Part shown: positions 18,789 through 27,674 of the stretch, in pieces
Layout of the letters: each line of letters starts with the position of its first letter
How positions within the stretch are numbered: the stretch's first letter is position 1
Assembly (NCBI GenBank): GCA_049116495.1
Contig: JAGDYV010000046.1
Location: 1 to 64,000, forward strand
Source of the DNA: CAJQQK01 sp049116495
Lineage (GTDB): Bacteria; Pseudomonadota; Alphaproteobacteria; Rhizobiales; Hyphomicrobiaceae
Reading direction: 5' to 3'
DNA length: 64,000 nucleotides
Program-made: the position numbers and the translations under genes
Notes under the pieces: generated by a model
Databases searched by the model: none
Told to the model about the DNA's origin: nothing
Seen by the model: only the letters and a program-made list of their open reading frames with translations

Positions 18789-18910
18789 CGCCCCCCTTAG
18801 GCGTTCGATGCAAAGAGTTCGTCAGACAGCCGATAGCCAACTATGCAGACCATGCCCTGCTCAGAGTTGGAGTTCAATAAGCAGATGCCGCACGGAACGA
18901 TTAAATGGTA

Positions 18911-20857
18911 TCAAAGGCCGCGGCGTGGAATGTGGGAATAATTGGAGCCGAGAAAGCGCTCAAGCTCAGTAAGCGGCCCGCTCAGCGCCCGCAATTGAAT
19001 ATCTGCATTGTCCAGCGGTGATTGCTTTGGCGAAGCCGTTGTCTCAATCGCCCCTGCCCGACGATCAGATTTGGCAGACGTGACGGCAAGGAACGTGGCC
19101 GACGATGGGCCCGATTTACCTGTCAGCGGGGTAGATTTAGCGCTTGATTGTTCATTGTCCGAAGGTGTTTTACGCGTTTGCGGCGCTTTAACACCAATCA
19201 ACGACAACATCCGAAAGTCATAAACGCTGCGCGCCATGTCGTAACTGCCACTGGCCCGGACGCTACCTGCCGGATGTGTTGCCGATGCCTTTACAATCTT
19301 GGCGACGCCTTCCTTCACATGCAGCACGGCTTCCAGGTCGTTGACGACGGTGGATCCACGCATGACCCGAGCAAGGGCCTCTTTAGACGTCTGCAGCAGA
19401 GATTTGTCCGGAGCATTGTTCAACTCAACCAATGACAGCCCGATTGCGCCATTCTCGGGCACCGAAAATTCAACTTTGCCCTTCATGTCATTGATGATCT
19501 GATGAATACTCACACCCTGCGAACTCAAATCAGCGACGATGCGACCCTGCCCTTCAATGTAGCGCTTGCCCGCCAGAGTCTCAGACCACTGGCCGCTTGC
19601 GATCTCTTCAAGTCGACCACGCAGCGCAAGTTTCGGAATGTAGCGATTAAAGTCGATCGAGATCTGCCCTGTGGCGCGCCCTTTCGCCAAAGCAATTTCG
19701 GCGATGTCCGCTGAGAGCTTGCCATCCTTCATCGAAATCGTAGCGGCCCCAGGCCCCAACAGATAATCACCTGCTGACAGCGTCTTGGCGGAAAGCCGGA
19801 TATCGGCATTGATATGCGGCGCTGCAGGTTGTGAGAGCGTCCCGACCAGTTTGCTCCACCATTGCCAAGCCACGGCTCGACGGTCTGTCGCGCCATTTGG
19901 CAGATAACCCGCTACATCGAGCTTTTCGAATGCAAGCGTGCTCGAAATCAAGGCCCGGCCACCACTGGTCTTGAGAGACACCGTACCTTCTGCATCGTTG
20001 TCACCAAGCCGGACCTTCGCCTGATCGAATGCCAGCGTGTCCGCATCCCATCGCAGCGGGCCTTCAATTCGAACATCCTGGACACTCGTTCCAATGGGCC
20101 AGGATGTGCCAAGCGCATTGGCAAGCCGCTCTGTGTTCTTCAAGTGAACAGTCGTTGCTCCCTGAAGCGCACCAGCGCCAGGTAGCAGTCCCGCGAGTTG
20201 GAATGACCCGTTATACGTAAAATCGAGCAGCGTCGCGCTGAACGATAGCTTGATCGGCACGTTGCCGTATTGCGCCGGAGCATCCGTCTTGAGTGCGAAT
20301 TTGCTGCGTTGCCCACGCCAGAACCCCTGCCCTTTTGCTTCAACGGCATTACTGCCCGCAGGGATCATCTTCACATCGGCGCGCGTTAGACGCTCACGGT
20401 GCCCATTCGGCAGGGCGACAACGATCGTACTTTGACGCAAAGCGAGCGCCTTGAAGCGCCCTTCTTGCAGCGCACGAACGAGCGGCGCCGAGGAAGCGGT
20501 CGTATCCTCGGCCTGACCAGCCGGATTGCCAACCATCAATTCACCGCCGCGCAAAAGCAGCACAGCCTCGCCACGTTTCAATAGCGCCGCGGAGCTTTCA
20601 GCAGTTAACACTGTACCCTTCGGGGCAACGATGCCAAGCGTACCGCCAGATATGGTAGTGCCACTTTGTTTGTCGACCAAGACGGGCTGCGTAATCCTGA
20701 AGTTGTCGCGCGTTGCCGCCACGACCTCAGAGCTGTCGAACTGGACTTCATCACCGGCGAAATCAAAAATGATCGGCACGGCGACGCCGACGGCGAGCCA
20801 AAACATGATGGCGGCCCCGACCCAAATCTTGCGTTTTCTGGCTTTGGCGGATTTCAT
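18911..20857 (-). CDS. AsmA-like envelope protein
   Basis: A 648-residue protein anchored by one N-terminal helix (about residues 11-31) with a large extracytoplasmic part. The C-terminal portion shows the AsmA-type pattern (residues ~450-560: IEGQGRIVADLSSQGVS, then MKGKVEFSVPENGAIG and the hydrophobic repeating strands). Such AsmA/TamB-like bridges move phospholipids between inner and outer membrane. It stands alone between the solute-binding protein and CoA-transferase genes. The N-terminal half is less conserved and I cannot assign it to a named subfamily. Confidence 0.7.
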   Translation of the reverse strand: MKSAKARKRKIWVGAAIMFWLAVGVAVPIIFDFAGDEVQFDSSEVVAATRDNFRITQPVLVDKQSGTTISGGTLGIVAPKGTVLTAESSAALLKRGEAVLLLRGGELMVGNPAGQAEDTTASSAPLVRALQEGRFKALALRQSTIVVALPNGHRERLTRADVKMIPAGSNAVEAKGQGFWRGQRSKFALKTDAPAQYGNVPIKLSFSATLLDFTYNGSFQLAGLLPGAGALQGATTVHLKNTERLANALGTSWPIGTSVQDVRIEGPLRWDADTLAFDQAKVRLGDNDAEGTVSLKTSGGRALISSTLAFEKLDVAGYLPNGATDRRAVAWQWWSKLVGTLSQPAAPHINADIRLSAKTLSAGDYLLGPGAATISMKDGKLSADIAEIALAKGRATGQISIDFNRYIPKLALRGRLEEIASGQWSETLAGKRYIEGQGRIVADLSSQGVSIHQIINDMKGKVEFSVPENGAIGLSLVELNNAPDKSLLQTSKEALARVMRGSTVVNDLEAVLHVKEGVAKIVKASATHPAGSVRASGSYDMARSVYDFRMLSLIGVKAPQTRKTPSDNEQSSAKSTPLTGKSGPSSATFLAVTSAKSDRRAGAIETTASPKQSPLDNADIQLRALSGPLTELERFLGSNYSHIPRRGL

Positions 20858-21242
20858 TGTCAGCGCGCGTTCTTTCGTAGCTGTCCATTCAACGAAACGG
20901 CGTCAGGACGCTTACCGATCCAACCGCAGAAGCGGCGGCCCGACAGCGATTTGTTACTGAATGTTACCGACTCACTCTTGTTAACCTTTCTGGAGGCTCA
21001 GAGCAAGTTTTGACTTGAGTGTGGTAATTCAGCGAATTCCCACATTCGAAGACGCACCCCCCTGCCCGAATTCAAGCGCATCATCCCCATGTTTCAACCA
21101 TAATATCAAAACGGCGGAAGGTCGAGTGAACTCTGTTTTCTATGCGATTTCAGCACTTAACCTACTGGGGATCACATACCGAAGAAAGCGATTCAGGAGG
21201 CATGCCACGCGCGTTAAGTCGATGGCCAATCAGGTGGAAAGT
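20858..21242. other. intergenic stretch
   Basis: A 385-base gap between the start of the AsmA-like gene and the 3' end of the CoA-transferase pair, both on the minus strand. It should hold the AsmA promoter and the end of the CoA-transferase transcript. I found no terminator with a T-run and no convincing gene. Confidence 0.4.
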
Positions 21243-21875
21243 TTACTCGACGAGTTGGGCTTCTGTGGCCTTGCGGATATCGTCCATCGAGACGCCATCT
21301 GCGATTTCCACAGTTTTTATGCCGCCGTCAACGACGTCGAAGACACCTAGATTCGTAATGATTCGGTCAACAACCTTCGTCCCGGTCAAGGGCAGAGTAC
21401 ATTTTTTGAGAAGCTTGGATTCACCCTTCTTGTTGGCGTGGTCCATGATGACGACGACTTTGCGCACACCAGCCACAAGATCCATGGCACCGCCCATCCC
21501 CTTAACGAGTCGCCCGGGGATCATCCAATTCGCGAGGTCACCGTCCTCTGAAACCTCCATGGCACCAAGTATTGAGAGCGCAATGTGACCCCCACGGATC
21601 ATCGCGAAACTGTCTGCCGAGGAGAAATATGACGTCCGATCCAACTCGGTGATCGTCTGTTTGCCGGCATTGATCAAATCAGCGTCGATTTCCTCATCGG
21701 TCGGGAACGGCCCCATACCAAGCATGCCGTTTTCAGACTGCAAGGTAACGTCGACACCGTCAGGGATGTAGTTCGATACCAGCGTCGGGATGCCAATCCC
21801 AAGATTGACATACATACCGTCTTCAAGTTCTTGCGCGGCACGTGCCGCCATCTGGTTGCGATCCCAGCCTGCCAT
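21243..21875 (-). CDS. scoB: 3-oxoacid CoA-transferase, subunit B
   Basis: A 210-residue family I CoA-transferase beta subunit. The catalytic glutamate region reads LQSENGMLGMGP and the N-terminal glycine loop NLGIGIPTLV. With subunit A it moves CoA from succinyl-CoA to acetoacetate or another 3-oxo acid, feeding ketone bodies or aromatic breakdown products into the TCA cycle. It follows subunit A by 73 bases. Whether it is the acetoacetate or the 3-oxoadipate enzyme cannot be settled from sequence by eye. Confidence 0.9.
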   Translation of the reverse strand: MAGWDRNQMAARAAQELEDGMYVNLGIGIPTLVSNYIPDGVDVTLQSENGMLGMGPFPTDEEIDADLINAGKQTITELDRTSYFSSADSFAMIRGGHIALSILGAMEVSEDGDLANWMIPGRLVKGMGGAMDLVAGVRKVVVIMDHANKKGESKLLKKCTLPLTGTKVVDRIITNLGVFDVVDGGIKTVEIADGVSMDDIRKATEAQLVE

Positions 21876-21948
21876 CGATGTTACTCCTGCTCGCAGCTTT
21901 ATCTAGTCGCCCGATTGGGCTCGTCGGCTGCTTGACAGCCGAATGAAT

Positions 21949-22644
21949 TCACGCAGCGCGGGTTGTGCGTTGTTCGATACGCTTTTCGTGCTCGCCCATA
22001 ATGATGCGATTGACGAAAATGCCGGGGGTATGAATGTTGTCTGGATCCAGCGCGCCGATCGGCACCAGCTCTTCCACTTCAGCAATGCAAATTTTGCCGC
22101 AGGTCGCGGCAACCGGATTAAAATTGCGCGCCGTCTTGCGATAAACAAGATTGCCGGCCTCATCGCCCTTCCAAGCTTTGACAATAGATAGATCGGCGAA
22201 GATGCCTTCTTCAAGGATATACGTTTCGCCGTTGAAATCCTTATGTTCCTTACCCTCGGCGATCATCGTCCCGACGCCTGTCTTTGTGTAAAAACCGGCG
22301 ATGCCTGCACCGCCGGCGCGCATACGCTCAGCAAGCGTGCCTTGCGGATTGAACTCGATCTCCAGGTCGCCAGCGAGATACTGGCGCATGAATTCATCGT
22401 TCTCACCAACGTATGAGGAAATCATCTTTTTGACCTGGCGCGTCTGAAGTAGGACGCCGAGACCAAAGTCGTCCACGCCAGCATTGTTGGACGCAACCGT
22501 CAGATCCTTGACACCAGCGTCACGGATTGCGGCGATCAAATTCTCTGGAATACCGCACAAGCCGAAGCCACCGGCAGCAATCAACATGCCATCCTGCAAT
22601 GTGCCATCCAGCGCTTCAGCGGCGCTTGCGTAAACTTTCTTCAT
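21949..22644 (-). CDS. scoA: 3-oxoacid CoA-transferase, subunit A
   Basis: A 231-residue alpha subunit: DGMLIAAGGFGLCGIPENLI near the N-terminus is the CoA-binding glycine motif. Other family segments include SNNAGVDDFGLG and GAGIAGFYTKTGVGT. It is first in the two-gene unit with subunit B, and the remaining residues match the SCOT/AtoD-type proteins throughout. Gene symbol is by family; it could equally be named pcaI-like. Confidence 0.9.
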   Translation of the reverse strand: MKKVYASAAEALDGTLQDGMLIAAGGFGLCGIPENLIAAIRDAGVKDLTVASNNAGVDDFGLGVLLQTRQVKKMISSYVGENDEFMRQYLAGDLEIEFNPQGTLAERMRAGGAGIAGFYTKTGVGTMIAEGKEHKDFNGETYILEEGIFADLSIVKAWKGDEAGNLVYRKTARNFNPVAATCGKICIAEVEELVPIGALDPDNIHTPGIFVNRIIMGEHEKRIEQRTTRAA

Positions 22645-22817
22645 GGGTGGATCTCCGGCAGATGGGCTGCGCTAAGGGCCGCGCAAAATGCGCTCAAACG
22701 TGTTGCTATAGAGCCTGCACGGTGAATTACAGCTTTTGTCCGGCGCCGTAAAGCGCACTCATTCGCACGCGCGCGCCGCCGCATCTATTCAAATAGATTC
22801 GCAACGATATCGTTCGG

Positions 22818-23357
22818 TCAAAGCGGTGCCGGCCGAAGGTAGCGCACGTGAACTTCGCCGATACCTTCGCGAACGAGGCCGAGTTCCTGCGCTGCGCGAT
22901 ACGACAGATCGATGATGCGTCCGCGCGCGAAGGGCCCACGATCGTTGACACGCACGACAATTCGGCGCCCCGTTCGAACGTTTGTCACTTCGACCATCGA
23001 GGGCAACGGCAGAGTTGGATGCGCCGCACTCAGACCGTACATGTCATAGACTTCTCCGTTCGCCGTCAGCCGGCCATGGAAGTCCTTGCCATACCAAGAG
23101 GCAATGCCGGTGCGGACGTAGGTCGGGTCTCGCCGCGGAACGTATCTTCTACCACCGACAAGGTAGGGGCGACCGAGCTTGTAGCGGCCGCCGCCTTTCG
23201 GAATAGGTTGGCCAAGAGCGACAACCCGCGGTGAATATGTAGTGACTTTCTGGCGATCATCATCAACGCGCCGGTTTCCGTTCGAGCATGCCGCAACGAG
23301 AACGACGGCAAGAGCGACACCGACGACGCCGAGCGGTACGCGCCATGATACCGCCAT
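22818..23357 (-). CDS. rlpA: RlpA-family septal ring lytic transglycosylase-like lipoprotein
   Basis: A 179-residue lipoprotein. The hydrophobic signal ends in the lipobox LVAAC. The double-psi barrel RlpA domain follows, with GIASWYGKDFHGRLTANGE, THPTLP-like substrate loop (AAHPTLPLPS) and the catalytic D in VNDRGPFARGRIIDLS. It cleaves denuded glycan strands at the septum. There is no C-terminal SPOR domain. I chose ATG 23357 because GGGA lies at good distance; ATG 23396 has GGAGG too close. A promoter with an operator-like repeat lies at 23513-23589. Confidence 0.85.
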   Translation of the reverse strand: MAVSWRVPLGVVGVALAVVLVAACSNGNRRVDDDRQKVTTYSPRVVALGQPIPKGGGRYKLGRPYLVGGRRYVPRRDPTYVRTGIASWYGKDFHGRLTANGEVYDMYGLSAAHPTLPLPSMVEVTNVRTGRRIVVRVNDRGPFARGRIIDLSYRAAQELGLVREGIGEVHVRYLRPAPL

Positions 23358-23512
23358 GCCTGCCTGATTTCCCGCCCGTGACCGCCTCAACGCCATTCCT
23401 CCGCCGGTTTGCGCCTTTGTCTCAGCCCAAATGCTCGCAAGTGGGCAAAGCTCTAAGCGACGAATGCGGAAGCAGGCTGATCGCGGTGCGGCCAAACTGC
23501 GGAAAAATTGTG

Positions 23513-23540
23513 GGTATACTTTAGTGTTCTGGATTCACAA
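23513..23540 (-). promoter_or_regulatory. putative rlpA promoter
   Basis: On the minus strand TTGTGA (23540-23535) and TATACC (23518-23513) are separated by 16 bases. The transcription start would fall near 23505, giving a ~150-base leader to the rlpA start. The spacer is almost exactly filled by one arm of a 14-bp inverted repeat (see the neighbouring entry). Confidence 0.45.
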
Positions 23541-23589
23541 GCGCGATCCGACTTCCACCCAGAGCCAAGTGTTCGATCCAGAACACTAA
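23521..23589. repeat. 14-bp inverted repeat, operator candidate
   Basis: TTAGTGTTCTGGAT (23521-23534) returns as its exact reverse complement at 23576-23589. A third AGTGTTC half-site (23568-23574) faces the second arm across six bases, making a local palindrome with GAACACT (23581-23587). The right arm overlaps the mepA stop codon. No target-site duplication flanks it, so a regulatory site is more likely than a mini-transposon. Confidence 0.6.
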
Positions 23590-24581
23590 CGTCTAACGGG
23601 GATCGGAACCGGTGGAACGATTGGCCTGGCATCAAGCACCACTCGACAGGCCGCCGGAAGACGGGCAAGCGTGATGGGCGGCCGCGGCTTCGTTTTTTTC
23701 CGTTTCGTCTTTTTGACGGGTCTCGGCGGCGCAGTAAGCAATCGGAACCAGTAGGCCAGCTCCTTCGTACAGCCAGGAGAACCGCTGACGGGCTTTTGTC
23801 GCCGGCAGCCAGGGGAACCACGGGGACAACCGATGCGCACATGGAAGTGGTAGTGATGCCCCCAATAAGGCCTCACCTTGGCGAGCCAGGCGCGGCTGCC
23901 ACCGATCTCTTTCGCCCCTTCGCACAACGCCTTCTTGATGGCGGGATGCACCAAAATACGTTCGACCTCTGGATAGGAGGCAGCACGCCGGATCAGACGA
24001 ACGTGGCTTGGAGACCAGATCCTCTCATTGACGGTCGTCTTGCTGCCAAGCATGGAGGTCGCTGAAAGGCGTTCACGCTCACGCCGCGACAGTCGCCGGT
24101 TCGGCATTTGCGTGAACCAGATATCAGCATCAAGACCGAGTTGATGGCTTGCATGACCGGTCAGCATCGGCCCGCCACGTGGCTGGGAGATGTCGCCGAC
24201 CAGCAGCCCGGGCCAACCATCAAATTTACGTGCCTCCGTCGCGAGTCGACGGACGAGCCTGATCAGATTTGGATGTCCCCAATTGCGATTGCGCGATAGG
24301 CGCATCGCCTGCCAGGCGGGACCGTCGATTTCCAGCCGCTCAGCTCCGGCAAGACAGCCTCGGCTGTAGAAACCGTGCACCTGCGGGCGCAAAGGAGCTG
24401 CATCACGCTTGTGTCCGAACAGTTTCTTGGCAGGGACCTTCTCGCGCGGGTCAGGCCGCGGGGCTTCGGGCTCGGCCACTCTCGCTGTTTGAGCAAGTGC
24501 CGGCCCGATTGCGAGACCCACCGCCAGCACAACTCCAATCAACATCGTTATCGTCAGCCGTGTCGATCTTGCATGCCGCAT
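23586..24581 (-). CDS. mepA: penicillin-insensitive murein endopeptidase
   Basis: A 331-residue periplasmic LAS-family endopeptidase. A cleavable signal ends at GPALAQT. Family motifs follow in order: LFGHK, RNRNWGHPNLI, the zinc ligands in GHASHQLGLDADIW, and WGHHYHFHVRIGCP. MepA cuts D-Ala-meso-DAP crosslinks in peptidoglycan and resists beta-lactams. ATG 24581 (MRHARST) has GGAG about ten bases upstream. It lies just upstream of rlpA on the same strand; both remodel the wall. Confidence 0.93.
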   Translation of the reverse strand: MRHARSTRLTITMLIGVVLAVGLAIGPALAQTARVAEPEAPRPDPREKVPAKKLFGHKRDAAPLRPQVHGFYSRGCLAGAERLEIDGPAWQAMRLSRNRNWGHPNLIRLVRRLATEARKFDGWPGLLVGDISQPRGGPMLTGHASHQLGLDADIWFTQMPNRRLSRRERERLSATSMLGSKTTVNERIWSPSHVRLIRRAASYPEVERILVHPAIKKALCEGAKEIGGSRAWLAKVRPYWGHHYHFHVRIGCPRGSPGCRRQKPVSGSPGCTKELAYWFRLLTAPPRPVKKTKRKKTKPRPPITLARLPAACRVVLDARPIVPPVPIPVRR

Positions 24582-24684
24582 GCCATCGCTCTCCAGAAAA
24601 CTGCCGAACGCATCTCTTAGCATTTGGCATGACTGAGACAAACCTGCATCCGACAGCTAGTGCAAAATGATGACAGCCAAGAAT

Positions 24685-25119
24685 TCAGTGACCGTGGATG
24701 TAGTTTTCCAATTGCTCGATGACGAATTGTTGCTCGCCGATAATCGCTTTCACCAGATCACCAATTGAAACGATACCAACCACCTCTTTGTGATCGAGTA
24801 CGGGCAGATGCCTTACTGCTTTCGCAGTCATCATACCCATGCATTCACCAATAGTTTGATCAGGCCTGGCACAAATCACCTTGGTCGACATGATCGCACT
24901 GACCGGCGTATCGGACGAACTCCGGCCCAAAAGTATAATTTTGCGCGCATAGTCCCGCTCGGAAACGATACCGACAAGTTTATTGTCTTGCATCACGATC
25001 AATGCCCCAACATTCGCTTCCGCCATCCGTTGCAGCGCATCGAATACGGATGTATCCGGAGATATGCTGTGGACGGTCCCTCCCTTTGATTTGAGGATGC
25101 TGCTGATCAAAGCTTTCAT
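24685..25119 (-). CDS. two-CBS-domain protein
   Basis: A 144-residue cytoplasmic protein made of a tandem CBS pair (about residues 10-65 and 75-130), with the recurring V-x-D-A-L-x-x-M and GIVSERDYARKI / VVGIVSIGDLVKAII segments. Stand-alone CBS pairs bind AMP/ATP or related nucleotides and modulate partners. No partner is adjacent. The 645 bases upstream include a perfect dyad (25238-25259) about 120 bases before the start. Confidence 0.9.
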   Translation of the reverse strand: MKALISSILKSKGGTVHSISPDTSVFDALQRMAEANVGALIVMQDNKLVGIVSERDYARKIILLGRSSSDTPVSAIMSTKVICARPDQTIGECMGMMTAKAVRHLPVLDHKEVVGIVSIGDLVKAIIGEQQFVIEQLENYIHGH

Positions 25120-25764
25120 GTCGGCCTCCTTGCAATATTCAAGTACTTAAAACGTTGCTCCTTCGTACTTCCTGTCTGAGCTAGGCGCATTTTGCAGTCG
25201 TTTACTGCCTATCCAGCCCTTGAGCGTACACCACAGTAATTTGGCTGACCAGCCAAATTGCCGCACCATCGATCAATCAAGTCTGAAGTGCCCAATTGCT
25301 GCGAAAAGCACACAAAAACATGCCGAATCTTAGAAATAATCATTCAATTACAAAATATTGACCTTTGGAACTAAAAACAGAACTCAGCTGGTCAGCAACA
25401 ACTCTCAGTTCATCCGATGATTTTAATCGTTCAACCAATCACATGTCGCAAATCCATCTGCGATTGAGCACCAACTGGCATCGAGCGCCGGCCTGACAAT
25501 TTTTGAATTTGTAGCTCATGACCTAGTCTTGTTCGGTTCGAGAACGGCGAGCGCGATGCTTGCAACCCTCACAATGGTGTCACTCAATATTCCTGATTTC
25601 GGGGCTCTCAATATGCGCCTTTGTAATCGTTACATTGATGTTCCAAGCAGATGCCGAAGCATTCTTTAGATGATTGCGCACCACGAAGACGACCAATCTC
25701 GATTGGTTCTTCCTGCTACCGGTCAACTTGGCGGCCAGAATTCAGTGAAAGTGATCGCTGCCGA
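25120..25764. other. long intergenic region upstream of the CBS gene
   Basis: A 645-base AT-richer stretch between the end of the hydroxyacid dehydrogenase gene and the CBS start. It must hold the CBS promoter and the end of the upstream operon. The only strong feature I see is the dyad at 25238-25259. No reading frame has a recognisable product. A small RNA is possible but unsupported. Confidence 0.5.
25238..25259. promoter_or_regulatory. perfect 10-bp dyad, operator candidate
   Basis: AATTTGGCTG (25238-25247) is followed after two bases by its exact reverse complement (25250-25259). The two-base spacer and the lack of a T-run argue against a terminator. It lies about 120 bases upstream of the CBS-protein start codon and fits a dimeric regulator site. 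Confidence 0.5.
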
Positions 25765-26733
25765 TCACGCAACTTCGTCTTTCAGTGGCAGTGGTTCGCC
25801 CCGAGATACCCGAGCGATGTTCTCAAACATCCGCCGCACGGTCGGTTCAAATGTATCGGCTGTCGCTGCTGCGAGATGCGGCGTCAGGACGATATTGTCG
25901 AGCCCCAAAAGCGGGCTCCCGCTTGGCAGCGGTTCGATCGAATAAACATCCATTGCGGCGCCGCGGATCCTTCGGTCATGCAACGCAGCTGCAAGATCGT
26001 CTTCGTTGACGACACCGCCGCGCGCGACGTTGACCAGAACCGCAGTGGGCTTCATCTGAGAAATCGACTCTGTATTGATCAGGTCGGTCGTCTCTGGCGT
26101 CAACGGACAATGCAAGGACACGATATCCGAGCTGGCCAATAGATCCGCCATCGCCGCAAATTCCGCCCCGAGTGCCTGCTCTTCGTCGGCCGGCAAACGG
26201 CTACGCTTATTGTACAGAACGCGGCAACCGAACCCGCCAAGCAGACGCGCAACCGTCTGCCCAATCGCGCCGAAACCAACGATACCGACCGTCGAGCCGG
26301 AAATGCACAGGGCAGGCCCCGGCAGTTCGTTGAACGCCATCCAACGGCCCTGACGCAGCCGTTCATGCCCCAGCGCCTGAAAACGAAGCGTCGCAACCAT
26401 CAATCCGAGCGTAAATTCGGCAACCGGCAGCGCATTGCTGCCGGTCGTCCGCGCAACCTTTATTCCGAGGCCGCGGGCCGCATCGACGTCGAAGTTGTCA
26501 ACCCCGACGCCCCATTTGTGAAGCAGTTTCAATTGTGGTGCCGCGCGCAGAACATCACCGGTGACGGCAACTTGTGCAGAGATCGCAAAGTCAGCCTCAC
26601 GAATGATCTCTTTCAAGTGATCTTCGCCGCGCGCCGTGCCGTGGCTCAATTCAAAACCGGTTGGCAGCAAAGCACGCAAGCGCTCGGCCTGAGCCGGCGC
26701 CGTATTATCGAGAAGGACGATTTTTTTGGTCAT
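25765..26733 (-). CDS. D-2-hydroxyacid dehydrogenase (phosphoglycerate dehydrogenase-like)
   Basis: A 322-residue NAD-dependent enzyme. The Rossmann loop is VGIVGFGAIGQ. The substrate Arg is in NVARGGVVNEDDL, and the catalytic His in LTPHLAAAT, with the intervening Glu in YSIEPLP. It is last in a minus-strand series after RraA-like and creatininase-like genes (41 bases from the latter). It reduces or oxidises a 2-oxo/2-hydroxy acid produced in that pathway; serine-biosynthetic SerA would normally be longer. Confidence 0.9.
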   Translation of the reverse strand: MTKKIVLLDNTAPAQAERLRALLPTGFELSHGTARGEDHLKEIIREADFAISAQVAVTGDVLRAAPQLKLLHKWGVGVDNFDVDAARGLGIKVARTTGSNALPVAEFTLGLMVATLRFQALGHERLRQGRWMAFNELPGPALCISGSTVGIVGFGAIGQTVARLLGGFGCRVLYNKRSRLPADEEQALGAEFAAMADLLASSDIVSLHCPLTPETTDLINTESISQMKPTAVLVNVARGGVVNEDDLAAALHDRRIRGAAMDVYSIEPLPSGSPLLGLDNIVLTPHLAAATADTFEPTVRRMFENIARVSRGEPLPLKDEVA

Positions 26734-26774
26734 GGCACACGCAGATTGGACAGTGCGTCGAATGATGAGAGCAT

Positions 26775-27602
26775 TTACGAAGAAGTCGTCTTGGCGTCGA
26801 AATGCGCGATAAACTTTGCCACGACATCAACCAGCTTGTCAGTCAGCAATTGGCCCGTCTCCGCGCTCGACAAATTGGGGTCACCTTTGTCAACACCATC
26901 ATTGAAAACCTCATCGTACTCGTTCGGCATGCCAACCTCGACGCCGTCAAACGAGGCCAATCCGAGCGTCGTGAACGGTAGGTCGAGATGCGGATCCCGC
27001 TTTAAATCAGCAGCAGCCGGGATCATATCCGGGCGTAAGATCTCGGGCATCAGATGCAGGCCAAGACTGGTCAATGGGTCAGCCCCGTGACCCGAAACCC
27101 TGGCGGCCCTTTCGGCGCCAATCAGGCCGGGCAACAAGCCATAGGCGATCCGCCAAAGATAGAGGCTCGGGATTACGATGCGCTTTTCGCGGTAAACGGC
27201 GCGCGTCACTTCATCGATGGGACCAACATTGCCTGCGTGACCGTTGATGACAATGATCCGGGTCAAGCCGTTACGATGTAAGCAGGCAATCATGTCCGTT
27301 ATGATCGCCGTCAACGTTTCGAAGCGCACGGTTATGCCACCGATCATAGGGCCGAAAAAGTCCGCCCCGCCAAATGGTACGACCGGCGCCACGAGCGTGC
27401 GATTGCCGCTCGCTGTTGCTTTGATGGCAATCCGCTCGGCAACCTTTTCAGCCAGAAGATAATCACCCATCGGCCCGTGTGGCCCCTGGTCCTCATGACT
27501 CCCCATGGGCAGCAGGATTATCGGATTGGTTGCATAGATCTCGCGCCCCTCACCGGCAGTGACCTGCCCCATGTGCACCTTCGGTTCGGTCGTTTCCATC
27601 AT
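26775..27602 (-). CDS. creatininase-family amidohydrolase
   Basis: A 275-residue creatininase-fold protein. Metal-binding motifs are visible: PMGSHEDQGPHGPMGD near residue 30 (E, H and D ligands) and INGHAGNVG near residue 118. Family members open cyclic amides (creatinine) or act on mycofactocin and riboflavin precursors. Here the neighbours are an RraA-like gene, a D-2-hydroxyacid dehydrogenase and a divergent amidase, so a small cyclic amide or imide as substrate is plausible. ATG 27602 and ATG 27599 are both possible; AAGGA lies upstream. Confidence 0.88.
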   Translation of the reverse strand: MMETTEPKVHMGQVTAGEGREIYATNPIILLPMGSHEDQGPHGPMGDYLLAEKVAERIAIKATASGNRTLVAPVVPFGGADFFGPMIGGITVRFETLTAIITDMIACLHRNGLTRIIVINGHAGNVGPIDEVTRAVYREKRIVIPSLYLWRIAYGLLPGLIGAERAARVSGHGADPLTSLGLHLMPEILRPDMIPAAADLKRDPHLDLPFTTLGLASFDGVEVGMPNEYDEVFNDGVDKGDPNLSSAETGQLLTDKLVDVVAKFIAHFDAKTTSS

Positions 27603-27674
27603 GTTCGGACTATCCTTGCAGTCAAATTGGGTGCGAGGACGAACTCGGTCACGCGAGTAGGTCCATGTGACATC

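Noticed and set aside
21015..21350. 111-codon plus-strand frame upstream of AsmA
   Set aside because: It runs antisense into the CoA-transferase B gene and has no recognisable product.
23521..23589. Mini-transposon (MITE) with 14-bp terminal repeats
   Set aside because: No target-site duplication, and one arm sits precisely in a promoter spacer, which fits an operator better.
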